From: Eunapius fragilis
Taxonomy: Eukaryota > Porifera > Demospongiae > Spongillida > Spongillidae
Assembly: GCA_963681505.1 (NCBI GenBank)
Contig: OY811990.1
Span: 4,983,675 to 5,047,674, forward strand
DNA length: 64,000 nucleotides
Direction of reading: 5' to 3'
Position 1 is the first letter of the stretch. Every line of letters starts with the position of its first letter. Below the pieces are notes generated by a model. The model ran no database searches, was not told the origin of the DNA, and worked only from the letters and a program-made list of their open reading frames with translations. Of the stretch, positions 23,266 to 34,407 are shown piece by piece. Made by a program: the position numbers and the translations under genes.

Positions 23266-23366
23266 ATTTAATAAGTATCACCAGAGATAATATATTATCT
23301 CTGGTATCACGCGGTTATTGCGCAATCACCGTTAGCAACTCAGGGGTCGTAATACACAAAAACAAA
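23266..23366. promoter_or_regulatory. Compact divergent promoter with a 26-bp perfect palindrome (23280-23305)
   Basis: Only 101 bp separate the two start codons. The palindrome is ACCAGAGATAATA followed by its exact reverse complement, centred on TATA at about 23292. It could be a dimeric factor site or a symmetric core promoter. Function is inferred from position and symmetry. Confidence 0.55.
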
Positions 23367-23660
23367 ATGGCGCACAGTTCGTCCCTGGCGAGCTACCTGC
23401 CTTGGGAAGAAGACATAGAGATGATTTCAAAGTACCTGGATAGGAAGGTAGGAAAACGTGACGGCTTTCCTTTCCTGCTAGCTACACTCTTACCTGGCAT
23501 GTAGGAAGAGCTGACAGAAGACCACAGGGCCTATCTGAGAGCGAACCCAGGATTGAAGGCTCTCTTGGGAGATTTCCTCCAGTCACTTCTTATCCAAAAA
23601 CCAGAAAATGTATATGAATTTGCAAGGGACTTCTTCGGACCTTTCTCGTCCGCAGCGTGA
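23367..23660 (+). CDS. Short RIIa (dimerisation/docking) domain protein, RIIAD1-like
   Basis: Two exons, 23367-23447 and 23505-23660, phase 0, 78 codons. The second exon carries a RIIa-type helix pair: YLRANPGLKALLGDFLQSLL then QKPENVYEFARDFFGPF. This matches the xLLxxFLxxxLxxKPxNxxEFAxxYF signature of RIIAD1 and other cilia-associated docking domains. Such domains dimerise and bind amphipathic helices of axonemal anchoring proteins. The protein is a little shorter than the about 92-residue vertebrate RIIAD1. An AATAAA lies at 23694-23699, 34 bp after the stop. Confidence 0.8.
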
Positions 23661-23693
23661 CCGTTTCATCTATATAATACGAATCAAGTGTCA

Positions 23694-23699
23694 AATAAA
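23694..23699 (+). promoter_or_regulatory. Polyadenylation signal AATAAA
   Basis: Canonical hexamer 34 bp downstream of the RIIa gene stop codon and upstream of the next gene's start at 23816. Confidence 0.6.
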
Positions 23700-23815
23700 A
23701 TGTAGTGTCTCTATTAGATTAACGCAAATTTGAAATAAATTGATAACACGAGGTTGTGTTTCGATTCTCACTCGAAGGAGTTAGCCATCCACTTGAAGGC
23801 CTAAGCCCCCACGCG

Positions 23816-26800
23816 ATGGTAGGTATCCCGTGCGTGTACCTTACAAAGTGATCGACCGGCCTTCTCTCTTGCAGGAAGATTTTGTACCGGTGCACCACTT
23901 ACCTCTGGGTGTCGAGATCCCTAATCGCGTCTTTGTCGGTGGACTACCCTACAACGTAAGCCCTACATGTGCACTACGTTCGAAGCGTGCACGATATCAC
24001 TCTGTTCCCTCGCCCCGCGCGCGGGAACAAATGCCCTGCCGGGAGCCCAGATGACGGAACTGCAGTTGAAAGAATTCTTCTCGCAGTTTGGGAACGTCAA
24101 GGACTGTAAAATCATCACCGACAGAGCCGGCCTCTCTAAGGGGTGAGTCTCCCAGAGTAAGATTGCTAGCATGTATAAATATCGATGCGTCCTGTCTGGT
24201 GGTAATATGCACACCCAACGAGAAATAACACGTACAACCCCTACCTCCTCGTTATCTCTCCCTCCTCGTTATCTCTCCACACTCGTCACACCTGTGCAGG
24301 TACGGTTTTGTAACGTTCGAATCGGAGGAAGAAGCCACACAAGTATTCATGATGGTATGCTGGCAATACACACACATACTGTACACACACACAAACACAC
24401 ACACAAACACACACAAACACACACACACACAAACACACAAACACACACACACACAAACACACAGACACAAATACACATACACAGATACACACATACACAC
24501 ACATACACACAGCTGCTTAACAAAACTAAAATGTTACCAGTCACGAGGGGGAGGGGTACCATATGGTTGTCCTTGTACCAGCCATTTAGAGCGATGTAGC
24601 ACAACAGACTGACAGCATGCATGTGTGCAAGCCTTCAACATGAATCAATAGACTTGTTGTACATTAATTAAATCAAAGCACACATCCTTGCCAGACAAAA
24701 CTGAAGTGTACATCCTGTATACTATCATACTCCATGTATACATGTATACTATCATACTCCATGTATACATGTATACTATCATACTCCATGTATACATGTA
24801 TACTATCATACCCCATGTATACATGTATACTATCATACTCCATGTATACATGTATACTATCATACTCATGTATACATGTATACTATCATACTCCATGTAT
24901 ACATGTATACTATCATACCCCATGTACACATGTATACTATCATACCCCATGTACACATGTATACTATCATACTCCATGTATACATGTATACTATCATACC
25001 CATGTATACATGTATACTATCATACCCCATGTATACATGTATACTATCATACCCCATGTACACATGTATACTATCATACTCATGTATACATGTATACTAT
25101 CATACTCCATGTATACATGTATACTATCATACCCCATGTATACATGTATACTATCATACTCCATGTACACATGTATACTATCATACCCCATGTACACATG
25201 TATACTATCATACTCCATGTATACATGTATACTATCATACCCCATGTACACATGTATACTATCATACTCATGTATACATGTATACTATCATACTCCATGT
25301 ATACATGTATACTATCATACCCCATGTATACATGTATACTATCATACTCCATGTACACATGTATACTATCATACCCCATGTACACATGTATACTATCATA
25401 CTCCATGTATACATGTATACTATCATACCCCATGTACACATGTATACTATCATACTCATGTATACATGTATACTATCATACTCCATGTATACATGTATAC
25501 TATCATACCCCATGTATACATGTATACTATCATACTCCATGTACACATGTATACTATCATACCCCATGTACACATGTATACTATCATACTCCATGTATAC
25601 ATGTATACTATCATACCCCATGTACACATGTATACTATCATACTCATGTATACATGTATACTATCATACTCCATGTACACATGTATACTATCATACCCCA
25701 TGTATACATGTATACTATCATACTCCATGTATACATGTATACTATCATACTCATGTACACATGTATACTATCATACTCCATGTATACATGTATACTATCA
25801 TACTCCATGTATACATGTATACTATCATACTCCATGTATACATGTATACTATCATACCCCATGTATACATGTATACTATCATACCCCATGTACACATGTA
25901 TACTATCATACTCCATGTATACATGTATACTATCATACTCCATGTATACATGTATACTATCATACTCCATGTATACATGTATACTATCATACTCCATGTA
26001 TACATGTATACTATCATACTCCATGTACACATGTATACTATCATACCCCATGTATACATGTATACTATCATACTCCATGTATACATGTATACTATCATAC
26101 TCATGTATACATGTATACAATCATACTCCAGGGTAGCTTGTTCTACAGAGAGAAGAAACTGAACGTTGCTAAGGCAGTCAGAAGACACGTGAGCATAGTC
26201 TTAGTAATGTTGTCAATTCCATACTGCAGTACCACACACACACACACAAACACAAACACACAAACACACACACTCACACACACATAAACACACAAACACA
26301 AACACACACACTCTCACACACACTCACACTCACAGGGAGGACAATACACAAAGGCTAACCAAGGTAGAGACGGCAGCACAGATGCACCCATAACTCTCTC
26401 CTTTCTCTTACATTCCAAGAGTATGTCAATGGACTCTCACAAATGTACTGGCCTCCCATCAGTGGACCCTCCTCCATTGCCCCACAGCACAGTGGGTTCT
26501 GGTACATCGAGCCGCAACTGAACATTTGTGATCAGTGGGTGAGCCTGGGTACCTGCTAGGTAGGGAGGGGGACCAGGGTGAGCCTGGGCACCTGCTAGGT
26601 AGGGAGGGGGACCAGGGTGAGCCTGGGCACCTGCTAGATAGGGAAGGGGACCAGGGTGAGCCTGGGCACCTGCTAGATAGGGAAGGGGGACCCATTGCTC
26701 ATGTGCCGCACTCTCTGAGATCAACGATACCCTCCACTGATATCGCATGTACCACACACTAGTGATGTGGAGACAAAGGGAGGAGGGGGGGGAGGGAGGG

Positions 26801-27760
26801 AGGAGGTAATGAGAGAGGAGGGGGTGGCTGAAGATATGCATCTCCTGAACATAATATTGCTTCTTCACCAGTTATACCCAACACAACCAGTGTGCCAAGT
26901 TAACTATGGCCATGTTGGAACACAGGTGAGAGTGATGGTGGTGATGGTGGGAGGGGTATATGGTGTAGCCCAAGGCAAAGTTTCTCCATTCATCCACTCC
27001 CTCTCCTGCCTCCTCCCCTTCCTCTCCTTCCTCCTCCCCCTTCTTCTCCTGCCTCCTCCCCTTCCTCTCCTGCCTCCTCCCTTCCTCTCCTGCCTCCTCC
27101 CCTTCCTTTCCTGCCTCCTCCCCCTTCTTCTCCTGCCTCCTCCCCTTCCTCTCCTGCCTCCTCCCCTTCCTCTCCTGCCCCCTCCCCTTCCTCTCCTGCC
27201 TCCTCCCCTTCCTCTCCTTCCTCCTCCCCCTTCTTCTCCTGCCTCCTCCCCCTTCCTCTCCTGCCTCCTCCCCTTCCTCTCCTGCCCCCTCACCTTCCTC
27301 TCCTGCCTCCTCCCCTTCCTCTCCTGCCTCCTCCCCTTCCTCTCCTGCCTCCTCCCCTTCCTCTCCTGCCTCCTCCCCTTCCTCTCCTGCCTCTTTCCCC
27401 TTCCTCTCCTGCCTCCTCCCCCTTCCTCTCCTTCAGTCGTGTTACTCCCTGGCTGCACTGAACTGCCATCCCATTGCTCCAAACCAACTTTTGTATGGCC
27501 AGCAACACCAGGCGGCTGGCTGGATTAGTGAGAGGAGTGTTGGCTATTGCCCTGACGTCTATTCAACATCACAATGCATCCCGTCACAACCACACCCACC
27601 TGACTTCAAGACTTTCATCCCGCACCACCCCATTGTGCCCCTCCCCTTCAAGCCCCACCCCATCGATCGCTGCTCTCCACACACCAGTGAAGTAGTAATG
27701 GCGTCTCGTCAGGACCCCGCCCACCACCACAGTGCCACGCCCCCCGCAGCCTGCCCCTAG
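23816..27760 (+). CDS. BOULE/DAZ-like RNA-binding protein
   Basis: Nine exons: 23816-23818 (ATG only, upstream extent unknown), 23875-23955, 24051-24142, 24300-24354, 26132-26188, 26336-26363, 26420-26538, 26872-26925, 27437-27760. All borders are GT-AG, phases close, and the total is 270 codons. A single RRM lies near the N-terminus: RNP2 RVFVGGLPYN (about 19-28), then DCKIITDRAGLSKG, RNP1 KGYGFVTF (about 58-65), and YREKKLNVAKAVRR. The KGYGFVTFE and KKLN(I/V)xxAxR motifs are typical of BOULE/DAZL, germline translational activators. The rest is low complexity, rich in Tyr/Gln/Pro/His (QMYWPPISGP, QLLYGQQHQAAGW), like DAZ-family tails. Splicing straight from the ATG into exon 2 means most of the 5' UTR is in exon 1. 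Intron 4 is expanded to 1.8 kb by a minisatellite. Confidence 0.82.
24372..24512. repeat. CA/ACAA microsatellite in BOULE-like intron 4
   Basis: CA-rich tract beginning about 17 bp after the exon 4 donor. Confidence 0.9.
24722..26130. repeat. 27-bp minisatellite, about 52 copies, with a 188-bp higher-order repeat
   Basis: Unit ATGTATACTATCATACTCC plus ATGTATAC, with variants CCCC for CTCC and ACAC for ATAC. A 26-bp variant lacking one C recurs every 188 bp (for example near 25080, 25268, 25456 and 25644), so blocks of seven units were amplified together. Each unit contains the self-complementary core TGTATACA. The array ends in the exon 5 acceptor (ATCATACTCCAG). Its long open frames (MYTIIL/HVYYHT repeats) arise because 27 is a multiple of three. 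Confidence 0.95.
26985..27430. repeat. Pyrimidine-only CCTCCTCCCCTTCCTCTCCTG array in BOULE-like intron 8
   Basis: About 20 copies of a roughly 21-bp unit, almost purely C/T on this strand, leading directly into the exon 9 acceptor (CTCTCCTTCAG). Confidence 0.92.
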
Positions 27761-28045
27761 TGACAGTTGCTCAAATCCGCTCAAATCCGAATATTAACGT
27801 TGCTAATGTCAGATAGTATTTTATCTCACCCTGCCCCCCTTACGAGAAGGGGTTAATGACACACATCCTAGCTATCCTACAGCAGCTTGGTTAACTAATG
27901 GATAGTGTTTGTAAACTTTTGTAGGGTGTGGCTTGTATTTTATGTTTATATTATAATGAAATTCATGGGACTCTCATGGGACTCTATCGCTTTTAAAACT
28001 AGTTGCATTGATGGTCAAAATCAATTTCGTTTTGTTAAAACAACC

Positions 28046-28150
28046 TTAGGGTGGTTAGGGTGGTTAGGGTGGTTAGGGTGGTTAGGGTGGTTAGGGTGGT
28101 TAGGGTGGTTAGGGTGGTTAGGGTGGTTAGGGTGGTTAGGGTGGTTAGGG
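28046..28150. repeat. Telomere-like (TTAGGGTGG)n interstitial array
   Basis: Twelve perfect 9-bp units TTAGGGTGG followed by TTAGGG. This contains the metazoan telomere hexamer but with an extra TGG per unit. It is embedded in a 1.2-kb spacer (27761-28950) in which I see no gene. Confidence 0.95.
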
Positions 28151-28909
28151 TTTTAACCCAACCAGGTGTATGCGTATATCTCTGACACATCCTGTTATCA
28201 GGATGGATATGTTTTTTTTCCATGAATTAGGCAAGTTGACTCCAAGCGCTACGATGACGTAATTTTGGCCTAAAGCTATTGAAGTGGCCCATCTTTGTAA
28301 GGAAAAAGAGGCACACATCACTGCACTGTAGATCATGCCTGCATGTTATACAGTTGTTGGTAATATGAAAACTTGCATGTTATATATATGAACATGCTGT
28401 ATACCTACAAAGAGCTCCTGTGTTCAGGCCCGCGCGCACATTTCTAGCAGCTGAAGGTGATGCGCCATTAAAAGTATTATTGGTTACATGCCATCTGATA
28501 TGTCGTATGGTCCAGAATTAGCTGTGATGAAAAGGAGGGGTATTTATAAATGACATTGGGTACTGTTGCTCCCATACATGCATGCAAGCAGGGTGTATAT
28601 ACACCGCGGCCATCATATTAATGATTATAGTTATGGAGGTATTTTACTATAGCCGCGCTAGCTTGTAATTAAAGCGATTTTGTTGCGACCCAAAGTGGTT
28701 CCGTACGAAGATTACTGCCTGACCCATCTTTGTTCCTGGACATGTGTACTGATCTTAGTGGCAATTTTCTTCCTCTCTGTATACGTGGGATCATGCAGTG
28801 TCCAGGTAGGACGACACAGGGACGATTAATAAAATTGCCCTTACTGAAGCCCGCAGTCATTACGCTAGCGCTAAGGGTGTGCAGTAAATTAGCCCATTGA
28901 ATCATACTT

Positions 28910-29052
28910 TTTGAACCATTTCGGGCGTGAGACGGGAGATATGTGCTCCTCACGTCGCAACGCCCTCAATGGTTCAAACCACAATCAACTAACCAAGAAT
29001 TGAAATTTTTCGGTTAGTTGAATTGATTGTACGTTTTGAACCATTGAGGGCG
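28910..29052. mobile_element. Short foldback element
   Basis: CGCCCTCAATGGTTCAAAC (from 28961) and GTTTTGAACCATTGAGGGCG (to about 29052) are inverted. Inside them ACAATCAACTAACCAAGAAT pairs with a TTCGGTTAGTTGAATTGATTGT segment, giving one long hairpin. A diverged third arm (GAACCATTTCGGGCG) sits just upstream at about 28915. It is non-coding and MITE-like. Confidence 0.75.
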
Positions 29053-29354
29053 CTGAGCCTAATGACTCGTTATGGACGATAACTTTGCACTTTTATATCA
29101 TGCACGAAAGCAAAAATCATAAAACTTGTTTGCACATGGAATACCTTAATTTGTCATAGTATGACAATGTACATTAATACAGCTGTTGGCTAAGCGTCTT
29201 TACAAAGTTGTAGCACATGAACTAGATCCTGCTGCATGGTCCGGTTAAATTTAAATGTTACTTGTAAAAAGCGCACAATCTGATATTATCCATGGCCACA
29301 TGAATGAAAATTTTTTTGATGGCAGCTGAGAACAATAGTATATCACATCATAAA

Positions 29355-31548
29355 TTACACAGAATACTTCAATATAATGTTATGGTGATAGTTGGCTACA
29401 TACAGAATACTACGCATACGATCCAGAGCAACACAACAAGGTCCAGTGAGATAGCCAACTGTGTGCACCTTTTTCCCCTGAGGATCAAAGATAGAGAAAC
29501 AAGAGTCATTCAACTCACAGACAAAGCTGTAACCTTCTTCATCAATTGCTATTCCAGATGGACCATTTACATTGCCATATGATCTGACATAGGTCCCCTC
29601 TGGTGTGAAGACTTTGATGGTGTTACAACCCCTATCACCAACATGGATATTCCCTTGAGGGTCCAAGGCAAGACATCCTGGATCCTTTAAATCAGCACTA
29701 CCAGAGATATTGCCACCTATGGTCAATAGCCAGCAACCACTTTGATCCAATATTACAACCCTGTGATTGCCAAAATCAGCAACAATCATCCTATCTCTTT
29801 GGTCAACAATAACTGACATGGGTCCATCAAACTGTCCGGGACCAGATCCACGTTTGCCAAACTTTTGAACGAACTGTCCTCCTGTTGTCAGCTTCTGAAT
29901 GCGATGATTAAAATTATCAGCAACATATATCATATCTCCCTTGATGGATACACCAACTGGCAAAATGAACTGACCATCACCACTCCCACCACTACCTATG
30001 GTTTTCTTCTCATGACCACCTTGGTCAAACACATGAATACTATCATCGCCCTCACTGGCTACATAGATGTCTCCACTGTCATGGATGGCAATATCTATTG
30101 GACCACCATTACAACTGATAACTTGCTGGGGGTTACATAAGGTACTGTAGTTAGGCCTCACATCAAGGTCATGAGGACTGCCCTGTACATGCTCACCATC
30201 CATTGTGATGAGGAGCTGGTGAGGACCAGCAGCTTGAGGGGTGAGGGTGATGGTGTAGGTACCATCTCCATGGTCCTCCATCTCTCCTAGGACAACTGCT
30301 CCATCAAGTAACTTGGGCCTCAGCTCAGCCTTCACTTGCAGACCAATATATGGGTACCTCTCTCCCTCTAAGCTTTTGGTCTCCACTTTTACACTATACA
30401 CCTTATCCATCCTGGCTGCTGACTTAGAGGACCATGTGATTAGTGATGGAGGTGGAGGTGAGGTCAATAAATGGCCAAATATGGAGAGTTCCTTCATCAG
30501 AGAATCAGTTTGTAATGGCACGTGTAAGTAACTGGACTGACTAGGAGTGAGGGAGACTCCCTGAACCTTCTTCAGGGTGGCCTTCAGTTCAATGGGTAGC
30601 AGATCTCCAAGAGCTACTACCTCATGGTCAGTGTGGGTCTGGAGGATGTGGGAGGTCATCTCAGTGTAGCGACCAATCTCATCTTGCATATTCACTAACT
30701 GATCTTTCTGGAGGGACAGTGCAACTGTCTTGGACAGTGAAATGGCCCCCATTTCTGACAGCAGTGTCTTCTTCCTTTCCTCTATGGCTTGGTGGAGCTG
30801 TTCAAAGGCTTGGTTTATGAGCAGTGTGGCATTCTCTCTGGAAGTATCAACCTGTTCAGCCGTCCTGTTGTTGGCACAAATGGCACTGGTCAGCTTTGAG
30901 GCCATTTCTTGTGAACACTCAAGTGCCTCTCTCATTCCAGCTTTGTGGACTTCTGCAATTTTGCACACCTTGGCAACCCTGTGGTCCTTGTGAAGGACTA
31001 GGGTGCATTCTTTGCAGGCCAGACACTGGCAAGTTTCACAGTAGAAGTTTAACTTTTTTTTGCCATGATCAGATTTTAAACAGAGATGTTCAGTTGGTGT
31101 TACCATGGATGGAAGTTGTTTGACAGACTCCTGGTCTAGTCTTACCATCTGGTGATGATGGAATATTTTACTGCGTTTGTGGTGCTCATGACAGAAGGTA
31201 CAGAGGAACTGATGACATGTACAACAGAATACCACTGCAGGCCCCATACCCCCATCAATACAAGCATTGCATAACTCTTCAATGCCACTGCTAATCTTGG
31301 ACGTGTACTCAGCCAGCTCCACCTCAAAGCCAAGATGGAGGTTCTGAGGTATAGCATTGACTCCACCCTCTGGTATGGTGATACTTCTCCGACAGGTAGG
31401 ACACTCCATCTTCTGCTTGGCCCCAGACCTCTCTATCTCCACATGCAGACACTGCCCACAGAAAGAGTGTAGACATGGAAGGATCCTAGGGTCTGTGTAG
31501 GGCTTAGAGCACAGCTGACATATGGTGTGTGGAGGGTAGAGGCCAGAT
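29355..31548 (-). CDS. TRIM-NHL protein, copy B (intact B-box 2)
   Basis: Main exon of a TRIM-NHL ubiquitin ligase, 730 codons after the acceptor (TTGATCTATAG) at 31549. No first exon with an ATG was found; the 31641-32630 transposon lies just upstream and may have displaced it. Order: RING (ICQLCSKPY, CLHSFCGQC, CPTC), B-box 1 (CNAC, CCTCHQFLC), a complete B-box 2 (CLKSDH...FYCETCQCLACKEC...HKDH), coiled coil, filamin domain ending QGSPHDLDV, then NHL repeats (IYVADNFNHRIQKL, MIVADFGNHRVVIL, GNIHVGDRGCNTIKVF). It is clearly paralogous to 1868-4349 and 41053-43201 but is the only one of the three with all B-box 2 ligands. Expression is uncertain without a visible start. Confidence 0.82.
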
Positions 31549-31640
31549 CTATAGATCAAAGAGAGGACACATCCAGCACAGAAATTGAATGAAGTGCATG
31601 TGAAAATCCAATGTATGCAGGCAATGTAATATAAACATAA

Positions 31641-32630
31641 AGGTCATTCATTATACACATCTTTTGGGCCAGCAAATGGACAGCACCTCTCAGATTTTGG
31701 TGCAACTTCCCATATATGGTTGTCTTCATATGAGAAGACATTTGCTTTAATAACCTTAATGGTTTAGGAGATACACATTGCTGAATAATGATAAACTTCA
31801 CTGATGAGGTCAACTCTCACATGATTTATTTTGGTTCCCACTTAGAGCCTAGTTGCATATTTCACACCACTCCAAGATCTCATGAAGTACAATCAAGATA
31901 CGGTATGCATTTTGGTGGGAGGTGAAAGAGTTAAATTATAAACTGGTTTATACCATAGATTACACAAATACTGTTTGAAAAAGGTTGAAAATCACCATTT
32001 CTTTTTTGACCAGTTTGGACACTATATTGAACTTCATGTTTTTTCAAAATAAAAATGTTGATTATTGATAACCCCTAAGAATCAGAAATGGTATTATGTG
32101 AGAGCAGCCGTTCTGAGTTGATTTAACAGTAAGTGTGGCTAAGTGGATTACATAACATTCGAACCTCAGCAATCAAAACGTCAATTATGAATACAATTAA
32201 CTGGTGTGAAATTAACCATTACACACGCAGTCTACCCCCGTTAGTAGCACCATGTTTGTTCCCTGCGCTCTTACCATACTTAGGGCATAGATTACACATT
32301 GTAGACATAGATAATGTGTGGTACCCGCATTAACAGTGAATATAATTTTCAATACATCTAACGAGGGAATGCGCTTATAACGAGTGCGCTCTTAACGAAG
32401 GTCAGACTGTATCCATATATATAAGAGTGCACAAAATAAATCATGTGAAAGTTGACCTCATCAGTGAAGTGTATCATTATTCAGCAATGTGTATCTCCTA
32501 AACCATTAAGGTTATTAAAGTAATAAATGGTCAAATGTCTTCTCATACGAAGACAACCATATATGGGAAGTTGCACCAAAATCTGAGAGGTGCTGTCCAT
32601 TTGCTGGCCCAAAGGACGTGGAATGACCCT
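31641..32630. mobile_element. Non-autonomous TIR DNA transposon, 990 bp, TAA target duplication
   Basis: About 190-bp terminal inverted repeats: AGGTCATTCATTATACACAT...GGGCCAGCAAATGGACAGCA...CTGATGAGGTCAAC (31641-31830) against the mirror image at 32432-32630 ending GGACGTGGAATGACCCT. TAA directly flanks both ends (31638-31640 and 32631-32633). The middle (31831-32430) is AT-rich without a transposase frame. Three-base TA-rich target duplications point to a PIF/Harbinger-like mobiliser, but that is inference. Confidence 0.85.
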
Positions 32631-32633
32631 TAA

Positions 32634-33597
32634 TCCACATAATGCAACATCATCTCAAGCAAAAATGGTCTAGTTGTACGCATGGAAAATATACAGTACT
32701 TTGAGAACATAAGGTCAGTGAACATTCTGCTCTGTTTCTACATTCATTTCGAAAAGGTTTATGAGTAATGAAATAGACCAAATCATTTGGTGCGATTGAA
32801 TCGTTGCAGCTAAACAATCACTATAATTAACTGAGATCATGCAGTGTAGGGGAGACCGGGGCTTGCAAGTCACACGTTTTGTTTGTCACATCATTTATAT
32901 CTTGGTAATGGTTGACAGTAACAATTTCACATGTACAGATGAAATATAGCTATTATAGTTTAGTGTCTACCTAATAATAAGTAAGAATGCTGCTCTCACC
33001 AATCAGACGTAGCATTTGAATTCGTGAATTTTGTCCCGTGGAGTAAATTTTTTGGCTTTGCTATTTAGGTAATTTCTTAATCAGTGTTGAGTATATATAT
33101 ATGAACTGAAGTAATGCAAAGTTATGTACACCGACCAAGCTTTCCACTAAATAACGTCTGTGTTTTATATGTTATTAACTTGGCCATTATAAGTAGTTAG
33201 CATCTCAGGTATCATTGGTGATAGTTGGCACAAGATGGCTTCAGATAAGTCTGCACACCAAATGTCGATGTGATTGAATGTGCCTGCCAATTTCCATCAT
33301 GCAAAGCTATAGTATAGAAAGACATGAGGGTTGTTCCTGGAGACAACATTCTAAGGGTTTAGGCTTCGTCAGAAGCAATCTATAGCATAGATAATCAGCG
33401 CCGCGAAGAGGTATGGCCATATAATATGCACGCTTGTTCGCAATTACAAACATAAGCTATGGTCAGCATAACCTTGAACTGGCTGAGACTTCAACAGACA
33501 GGGCTTAATCCATGTGGGTGAATTGTAATCTTAAATATGTAAGTTTCAACTAAAAAACACTATCTTTTACCAGTGCGGAATGTAGAATTACCTTTTA
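32634..33597. other. AT-rich spacer without recognisable genes
   Basis: Read on both strands. It has no supported exons, tandem arrays or RNA genes. Confidence 0.5.
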
Positions 33598-34350
33598 TTA
33601 TAAAGGTTCGTGACTGAACTCCACCATGCTTTCAATTTTATATCTGAATCATGCCTTAAACTTACTAAGGACCCTGCAAGTACAATTAGGCTACACATAC
33701 CAGTGTGATAACGTACCTGCTACATCCATGCCTCTTGCTCGGCGACAGCATTTCCTATGGGCACACGAGTTAAAGTCTAACACCACATCCTCCATGATAA
33801 ATTACCTTGTCCTGTTGAATGCTTTCACTTTCACTGTCATGTGGTCTAGAGCCACTGAAGTCTGGTGATGACTTTGAGGCCTTGCAACGCTGGGGAAGGA
33901 CAAGCAGACCACACAACATAAAACACAGCATGCTGAACATGGCCTCGCCTACTTTGTGTGTTTTGTCCACACTATCTGAAGATGAGCGAAGCCTTTTTAG
34001 TGGCGACGTCTGCAGTTCATTAGTGGTACGCCTTCTTTGATCAGACTCTGTGTACCACGTTGAAATGCCATTCGGGAAAATGAAAGAATGCTAATTGATG
34101 CCGAAAAAAAGAGAGCTGTTTACCTTTAATGTCAAGATCAATCAGAGCCTCTGCAGGTGGGACTGGCGTATCTGAAGGAGATCAACGAAACGAGTAGGAC
34201 GTGTTAGGGAGTCCTGTACAATAATAATCCTATAAGCCCATATCACGATAATAACAGATGATGTCTAAAGTGTACGAAAACCAAGGAACTAAGCTCACTG
34301 ATGGAGTCAGTAGCGCCTGCGTCAGTGGTGTGAGTCCAATTCTCCGCCAT
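33598..34350 (-). CDS. Small five-exon protein of unknown function
   Basis: Exons 34350-34299, 34171-34124, 34047-33806, 33754-33717 and 33643-33598 join through GT-AG sites with closing phases into 141 codons, starting MAENWTH and ending HEPL before TAA. The sequence is polar and basic, with Ser/Lys/Arg-rich nuclear-looking motifs (TSPLKRLRSSSDSVDKTHK, KRHGCSRYKIESMVEF). Exon 3 contains a 63-nt segment (33952-33890) bounded by GTAGGC and CCCCAG that encodes an unlike hydrophobic stretch. It is probably an extra in-frame intron, leaving 120 codons. I cannot assign a family. The start lies about 60 bp from the breakpoint of a truncated TRIM-NHL copy. Confidence 0.55.
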
Positions 34351-34407
34351 TTTCATTCGCATCAAACGTATGCGCATGCGCGAATTGTATCATCATACTT
34401 CAATCGA

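Noticed and set aside
24688..26287. Long open frames of 430-520 codons rich in MYTIIL, HVYYHT and YDSIHVYM on both strands
   Set aside because: They follow exactly the 27-bp period and open in several frames and both strands. They lie between two in-phase exons of the BOULE-like gene, so they are repeat readings rather than proteins.
28046..28150. True telomere at this position
   Set aside because: The unit is TTAGGGTGG rather than TTAGGG, only about 105 bp long, with ordinary sequence on both sides.
28669..28953. Minus-strand open frame of 94 codons
   Set aside because: It overlaps a foldback element and has no recognisable domain.
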